Positions 59,331 to 64,000 of a DNA stretch of 64,000 nucleotides are shown piece by piece. The stretch lies in assembly GCF_011386835.1 (NCBI RefSeq), contig NC_088800.1, positions 24,666,572 to 24,730,571 on the forward strand, read 5' to 3'. Origin of the DNA: Chrysemys picta bellii (taxonomy: Eukaryota > Chordata > Testudines > Emydidae). A program made the position numbers and the translations under genes. Below the pieces are notes generated by a model. It worked only from the letters and a program-made list of their open reading frames with translations, was not told the origin of the DNA and ran no database searches. Position 1 is the stretch's first letter. Every line of letters starts with the position of its first letter.

Positions 59331-60415
59331 TCCGGAAGTTCCTAAAACAGATCAGATCGACCTCTTCGGATTTCCTTCCGGAACGGGAACACCTTTTGCT
59401 CTATATTTACCTTAAGGTCAGTTGCAGCATGCTGTTTTGCATACTAAATTGAGATTCTGAAGCATAACAGTGTGAATTAATGAACTAGGACCTTAACTCC
59501 ACATTTCTTTTAGCTTAATTCATGTTTTGTATCTTATCTGAACTGCATTAACATTTAGGACAGGCTCCTTCTCAGGCTAAATTCTTCCATTAAGAAATCA
59601 TTTACACAAATGCATTCCTAATTATGAAAATAAGATTATGTGAGTATAGTATCCTGCAAAGAGGTAGATGTCTCTAGAGATGAGGCTATTCAGCATTACA
59701 CAGGACAAAGAAATCCTGCCAAAAATGAAAATACACCATTACCTGTAAAAGTAAAGAGAGAATTCAAACAGTCTGGCAGAATGAAAGTCAATATTGGCTC
59801 GATTTTGCATTATGCTGACAGTGTAGGTTAGGATTTTTGCTGTTTCTTAGCTGTGGCATTGATGTCATCATATCCCTAGTCTGACCTCCCTTCTAGAAAG
59901 TAAGATGATAGCTTTTGGAAATGAAATGTAAGGTTGCACCACATGAATCACTAGCATGGACACCTTTTTCCTAAGAAGCTCTTATCACTTCCAGATGTGG
60001 GTATCTCATGTCAACACATGTCAGCTGTTAAAAAGGGGGATGCCATTCCTGGATAGCAAGTGACTTTTTTGGCCGCCATACATTTCTTATTTCACAGCTA
60101 GTGTCTTACGTATTCTAAAATAAAGTTGTTGACATTGTGATTATCACCATTGACTTTTTTTAATACAAAGATGTTTCTTCCTTCTCCACATTCTCTTCCT
60201 ATCATTTACATTTTCAAAGGTTTCATTTCACAATTTCAACAGTTATCTTGGCCGAAGTGCCTTGAGGATTGTTGCTATGTCTCCTTTTATGGGAATGACC
60301 TACCCAGGAATGCATGCAAAATCTCATCATGTTTTTTCTGGATGAAGATGACACTTCTTCTATTTACTGTGAATGCCATTTTTTCTGTCTCACTCAGCAT
60401 ATAGTCTGTGCGATC
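59331..60415. other. Intergenic DNA without recognised genes
   Basis: AT-rich. Nothing recognised. Confidence 0.45.
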
Positions 60416-60423
60416 AGCTAGCT

Positions 60424-60756
60424 CAGTGTTTCCCAAAGTTGGGACGCCGCTTGTGTAGGGAAAGCCCCTGTCGGGCCGGGCCGGTTTGTTTACCTGCCAC
60501 GCCTGCATGTCCGGCCGATCGTGGCTCCCACTGGCCGCGGTTCGCTGCTCCAGGCCAATGGGAGCTATTGGAAGCGGCGGCCAGCACATCCCTCAGCCCG
60601 TGCCACTTCCTGAAGCCCCCATTGGTCTGGAGCAGCAAACCACGGCCACTGGGAGCCGCGATCGGCCGGATCTGCAGACGCGGCAGGTAAACAAACCGGC
60701 CCGGCCTGCCAGGAGCTTTCCCTACACAGGCGGCATCCCAACTTTGGGAAACACTG
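60424..60756. mobile_element. hAT foldback MITE, family 1, copy 3 (full length)
   Basis: Begins CAGTGTTTCCCAAAGTTGGG and ends CCCAACTTTGGGAAACACTG. The paired change (G in the left arm, C in the right) keeps the terminal repeat complementary. The target duplication is AGCTAGCT (60416-60423) versus AGCTAACT (60757-60764). It is 333 bp, the same length as the copy at 29442, and nearly palindromic throughout. Confidence 0.92.
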
Positions 60757-60764
60757 AGCTAACT

Positions 60765-61146
60765 TAATAATAATCATTTTTCTGCCAGTCTGGATAAAAC
60801 AACAGGTATGTTTTCTTTCTGCCACACTAACTCTCAACTTTTCCAGTCCCAACACTTTCAGAGTACATGATGAGGGATCACTTTTGAACTAACATCACAT
60901 ATCCTGAGTTGTTTTAAAATGTAATTTCTCCCCCCAGTAAAGATATAGGAAAACATACACTGGAAACATAATTAGTTTCAGATTGTGCGCTTCAGGTTCG
61001 TGTATTTTTTAAAATATTCTAATAGCCTGACAAAAATAAATTGTAGACATTCCTGTATATAGAAGCACCTGTACAAAACCTTCTAAATGTCTCATGCCAT
61101 TCATGCCCCAGATTCAGCAATGCACTTAAACACATGCTTATGTCCT
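60765..61146. other. Intergenic DNA
   Basis: No feature recognised between the hAT MITE and the start of the LTR element. Confidence 0.4.
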
Positions 61147-62761
61147 TGTGAAGGAGCAAAGTCTGGCACATCAGGGGTTAAAGAAAACTGTGGGTTCATC
61201 TAGCCTTTCCCATTATACCTGCAGCCAATGCCAGGCCTGGAGGAGGAAGAAAAGAAGGGAGCCTGGCTCAGTCAGGGGCTAACTGGAGAAGAGGCAGGAG
61301 CTCTCTGTTTGCCTGCCTGCAGGCACAGACCAGCACCCTGCCAGCCACGCAGCTGTGGGAAACGAGTAAGTCTAAGGGGAACCTACAGCTAAGCCCCAAC
61401 TGTGGGGAAACTGAACTATTGGGACCATGCCCCAAACTTAAGGACTTGCATAGAGAGTGTGACATTGCACTCCTTATGCTTTATGAAAATATGCTTATGC
61501 AAAAGGTCTCTTGTAAGGTATCATTGCAAAGCTTATCTATTGAGTGTGTTCATCCTATTTGTTTGCATGTATTATTTCTATGTCTGGAGTTAGGAGAATA
61601 AGATCTAAACTTGTATTACTGATGTAACCATATTAAGTAGAAACCATTAAGGGTGTTTCATAATCAATGAACTATAAATGGCTCTGTTTACTTGCAAACC
61701 TTCCTGTGTACGTGTGGGCCAGCCCAGGAAGAATGGAGGCTGGGGTCTCACAGGACATGTGACCATGTCACCTGATACTGGAATCTATCTTAAACCTGGT
61801 GCTTTTCCATTTAGGAGGACGGGTGGGGACCCAAAGAGACAAAAGATTACCACCTTGTGCCAAAGCTATAAAAGGGGGTGAAAAGGACAAAGGAGGCTGC
61901 CAGTCATGCAAAAAACCCTAGTTACCACCAAAGATGTCTGCTGGAACTAACAAGGACTGTACCAGGGGAAAGGATTGAGCCCAGACTAGGAAGGAGTCTA
62001 TTTAGTCTGTGAAAGAAGCTTACTGGAACATCTCTAAGGGTGAGATATTACCTGTAATCAGTTTCTTAATGTATTAGGCTTAGACTTGCATGTTTTGGCT
62101 TTATTTTGCTTGGTGACTTAGTTTGTTCTGTCTGTTATTACTTGAAACCACTTAAATCCTACTTTTTATACTCAATAAAATCACTTTTGTTTATTAATGA
62201 ATCCAGAGTAAGTGATTAATACCTGGGGGAGCAAACAGCTGTGCATATCTTTCTATCAGTGTCAATTTATAAGTTTACCCTGTATAAGCTTTATACAGAG
62301 TAAAACAGATTTATTTGGGGTTTGGATCCCATTGGGAACTGGATGTCTGAGTGCTGGAGAGGTAACTTGCTGAGCTGTTTCTGGTTAAAGTCTGCAGCTT
62401 TGGGGGCATGGCCCAGACCCTGAGTCTGTGTTTGCAGCAGGCTAGCATGTCTGGCTCAACAAGACAGGATTCTGAAGTCCCAAGCTGGCAGGTAAAATGG
62501 GCTCAAGGGTAACTTCAGCACATCAGGTGACAGTCCCAAGGGAGTCTCTGTGACCGAACCCATCACAGGGAGCAGCCCAGGAAAGTGTCCTGAACCCCCC
62601 ATCATGGCTGGAAAAAAGATCTGGCTCCACTACTTAGAGGTGTGAGCAGCACAGGACCCTGGGCCAGGAACTGAGGAAAATGGAGGGGTCAGGTCCCCCT
62701 ATGGCCCCCCACCCCAACGATCTAGCCACTAGGCTGCCCGGCCAATGAAGGCCCTATCACA
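61147..62761 (+). mobile_element. 5' LTR of a Gypsy-type element, split by a nested solo LTR
   Basis: The host LTR probably starts TGTGAAGGAGCAAAG (61147) and ends GGCCCTATCACA (62761), with TGTGA ... TCACA ends. Removing the nested LTR (61458-62567) leaves about 505 bp. Its right end is followed after two bases by a primer-binding-site candidate and then gag, as expected for a 5' LTR. The left boundary is an inference; the matching 3' LTR lies outside the window. Confidence 0.55.
61458..62567 (+). mobile_element. Solo LTR nested inside the Gypsy LTR
   Basis: Starts TGTGACATTGCACTCC and ends CCGAACCCATCACA. It matches the solo LTR at 41968-43132 in reverse along its length. Flanking 5-mers GAGAG and GGGAG agree at 4 of 5. 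It contains a promoter box CTATAAAAGGGGGTG (61866-61880) and a poly(A) signal AATAAA (62174-62179), so the transcription order U3-R-U5 is on the + strand. Confidence 0.8.
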
Positions 62762-62763
62762 AA

Positions 62764-62781
62764 TGGTGGAGAATGCGGGCA
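62764..62781 (+). other. Candidate primer-binding site
   Basis: TGGTGGAGAATGCGGGCA starts with TGG, the complement of a tRNA CCA end, and lies two bases after the LTR end CACA. The tRNA species cannot be named by eye. Confidence 0.6.
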
Positions 62782-62865
62782 TGAGCCCTAGTCTCTGCTG
62801 AAGGGAATTACCACAAAAAACAAAAACAAAAAAAACACGCCCTGAGAGCAAACCCTTGAACGGAG

Positions 62866-63660
62866 ATGGAACTTCTGCTGAAATGCATGGCTGAACAAAA
62901 CACCCACCATCAACAACAGCAGCAGCGACTCCTGCAGCAGATGGCCATGCAGCAGCAACAGCTAATTTGTGAATTGGCAACCCAACAGCAGCAGCAACTG
63001 CAGGTGGTCCAACAGGTGGTCTCCATTTTGCGACCCACTGCTCCAGCAGAGCTGCCTAACCCTGCCCCTATCAGACTTGCCAAAATGCAGCCTGATGATG
63101 ACCCGGAGGCTTTTTTAGAGACTTTTGAGGAGGTAACCATGGTAGCTCGGTGGCCCCAAGAACAATGGGTGGCAGTGCTGGCCCCATACCTAACCAGGGT
63201 AGCACAGACTGCATAGCGTGCTCTAGACCCCACCGCAGCCCAGGACTATGCCCAGGTCAAGGCAATAATCCTTGATGCCCTAGATATTTTGGAGGAAACG
63301 TTCCGGCAATGCTTCCGGGGGGAGCAGTACCTGTCGGGGGGGTCAGGGTCCCACCCCGCCTGGTTGCCCAGAGGCTGCGCGACTCATGCTGGAGATGGCT
63401 CGATCCAGAGGCAAAGACTGGGTTGCAGGTCGCTGAGCAGGTCCCGCTAGAGCAGTTTGTCCAGATTCTACACCCTGGGGGAAAAGAATAGGTGTTGCAG
63501 CATCATCATGACGGACGCCATTCAACTAATGGAGAAATATCTAGCCGCCAAGTCCCCTGTGATGACACCCCCTCCGGGATCAACAGGAACTAAGAGCCCT
63601 CTGCCCCTAAAAGATAGAGCCACCCAAGGGGCTCCAGGATCATGAGGAACATCAGCATCC
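62866..63660 (+). pseudogene. Decayed gag of a Gypsy (Gmr1-like) element with SCAN-like domain
   Basis: The frame opens at ATG 62866 with a glutamine-rich start (HHQQQQQRLLQQMAMQQQQ), then IRLAKMQPDDDPEAFLETFE and ARWPQEQWVAVLAPYL, a pattern typical of Gmr1-like gag proteins. It meets a TAG at about 63214, where the usual tyrosine codon is changed. It resumes as ALDPTAAQDYAQVKAIILDAL, then shifts frame near 63340 into PRLVAQRLRDSCWRWLDPE and LEQFVQILHPGGKE before another stop. The second half matches the SCAN-like capsid fold from which vertebrate SCAN domains derive. At least two stops and one frameshift make it non-functional. Gag normally forms the particle in which the element is copied. 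Confidence 0.8.
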
Positions 63661-63805
63661 ACCCCCAGAGCCGTTTACCCGCACCCCTGTTCAAGAGACC
63701 ACAGGTCCACCAGAGACCCAGGAAGCCTCTTGCTCAGCCCATCATGATCAGGCCACCCGGATACCCAGGCAGGAAACCCCACACATCTCCCAAAATCAGG
63801 ACTGG

Positions 63806-63847
63806 TGTTTCACATGTTGCCATTCTGGACACTGGTCCAGAGACTGT
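63806..63847 (+). pseudogene. Zinc-knuckle remnant of the gag nucleocapsid
   Basis: The bases translate as CFTCCHSGHWSRDC, a perfect C-x2-C-x4-H-x4-C knuckle that would bind the element's RNA. It lies downstream of the broken gag and upstream of the protease, as expected. Confidence 0.8.
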
Positions 63848-63904
63848 CCATACATAGAATGTAGCATTGGGAAGATCTGGACTCAGTGAGCACTAGCACG
63901 CCTT

Positions 63905-63995
63905 GGGGACCCTGCAAAGCTGACCATCCCACTGTGGGTGAATGGGGGAGATGTAGTGGGGCTAGTTGACTCAGGGTGTGCCCAGACCCTGGTAT
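63905..63995 (+). pseudogene. Start of the aspartic protease of the Gypsy element
   Basis: Reading LTIPLWVNGGDVVGLVDSGC then AQTLV, this holds the DSG active-site triad (63968-63976) of a retroviral-type aspartic protease. A TGA follows immediately, so this copy is broken or the frame shifts. The reverse transcriptase would lie beyond the window. Confidence 0.75.
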
Positions 63996-64000
63996 GACGT

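Noticed and set aside
16631..64000. A neighbouring host gene such as the gene usually found downstream of UNC13C
   Set aside because: I looked for exon-like conserved sequence on both strands and found none that was not transposon-derived, so no such gene is called.
1..64000. CRISPR arrays, bacterial operons, tRNA or rRNA genes
   Set aside because: None is present by eye; introns, LINEs and poly(A) signals show this is vertebrate nuclear DNA.

Overview
The window looks like a piece of a turtle (Testudines) chromosome. It is AT-rich, intron-containing vertebrate DNA whose repeats are the ones that crowd turtle genomes: CR1 LINEs, several non-autonomous hAT families, Harbinger elements, Penelope-like fragments, MIR/CORE-SINEs and Gypsy/ERV-type LTRs. 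Turtle is my best reading; a crocodilian is less likely.

One host gene is visible. Three exons on the + strand (7149-7241, 8809-8968, 15233-15518) join in frame and encode the C-terminal C2C domain and tail of a Munc13 protein, best matched to UNC13C. Positions 1-7148 are then UNC13C intron, 15519 to about 16630 (perhaps 18.6 kb) is its 3' UTR, and the rest is gene-poor downstream DNA made mostly of transposons. I found no second host gene.

The most complete mobile element is a 4.85-kb Harbinger transposon (43791-48644) with inverted ends, a perfect TCA target duplication and no visible disabling mutation. It carries a spliced Myb/SANT-like protein on the + strand (44187-46233), a 427-residue DDE nuclease on the - strand (48266-46983) and, antisense inside the intron of the Myb gene, a small third gene (45261-44971). 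That third gene has a strong start context, a poly(A) signal just past its stop and a BEN-domain-like sequence. A near-perfect hairpin lies between the two convergent genes. This three-gene arrangement is the most interesting thing here.

Second, three Penelope-like fragments (4.75, 17.6 and 53.9 kb) contain a hammerhead-ribozyme-like core. The 53.9-kb copy is a 57-bp perfect foldback inside a perfect 13-bp target duplication.

Other layers: hAT copies with 8-bp duplications at 7754, 11765, 24606, 29442, 31312, 34923, 51969, 57978 and 60424; CR1 fragments at 7.3, 21.3, 26.8, 36.3, 53.2, 57.8 and 58.2 kb; solo LTRs at 37.5 and 42.0 kb. At the right edge a Gypsy-type element (61147 to the window end) has its own LTR interrupted by a solo LTR of the 42.0-kb family, then a primer-binding site, a decayed SCAN-like gag, a zinc knuckle and the start of a protease. 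Several nested insertions give a relative order of events.
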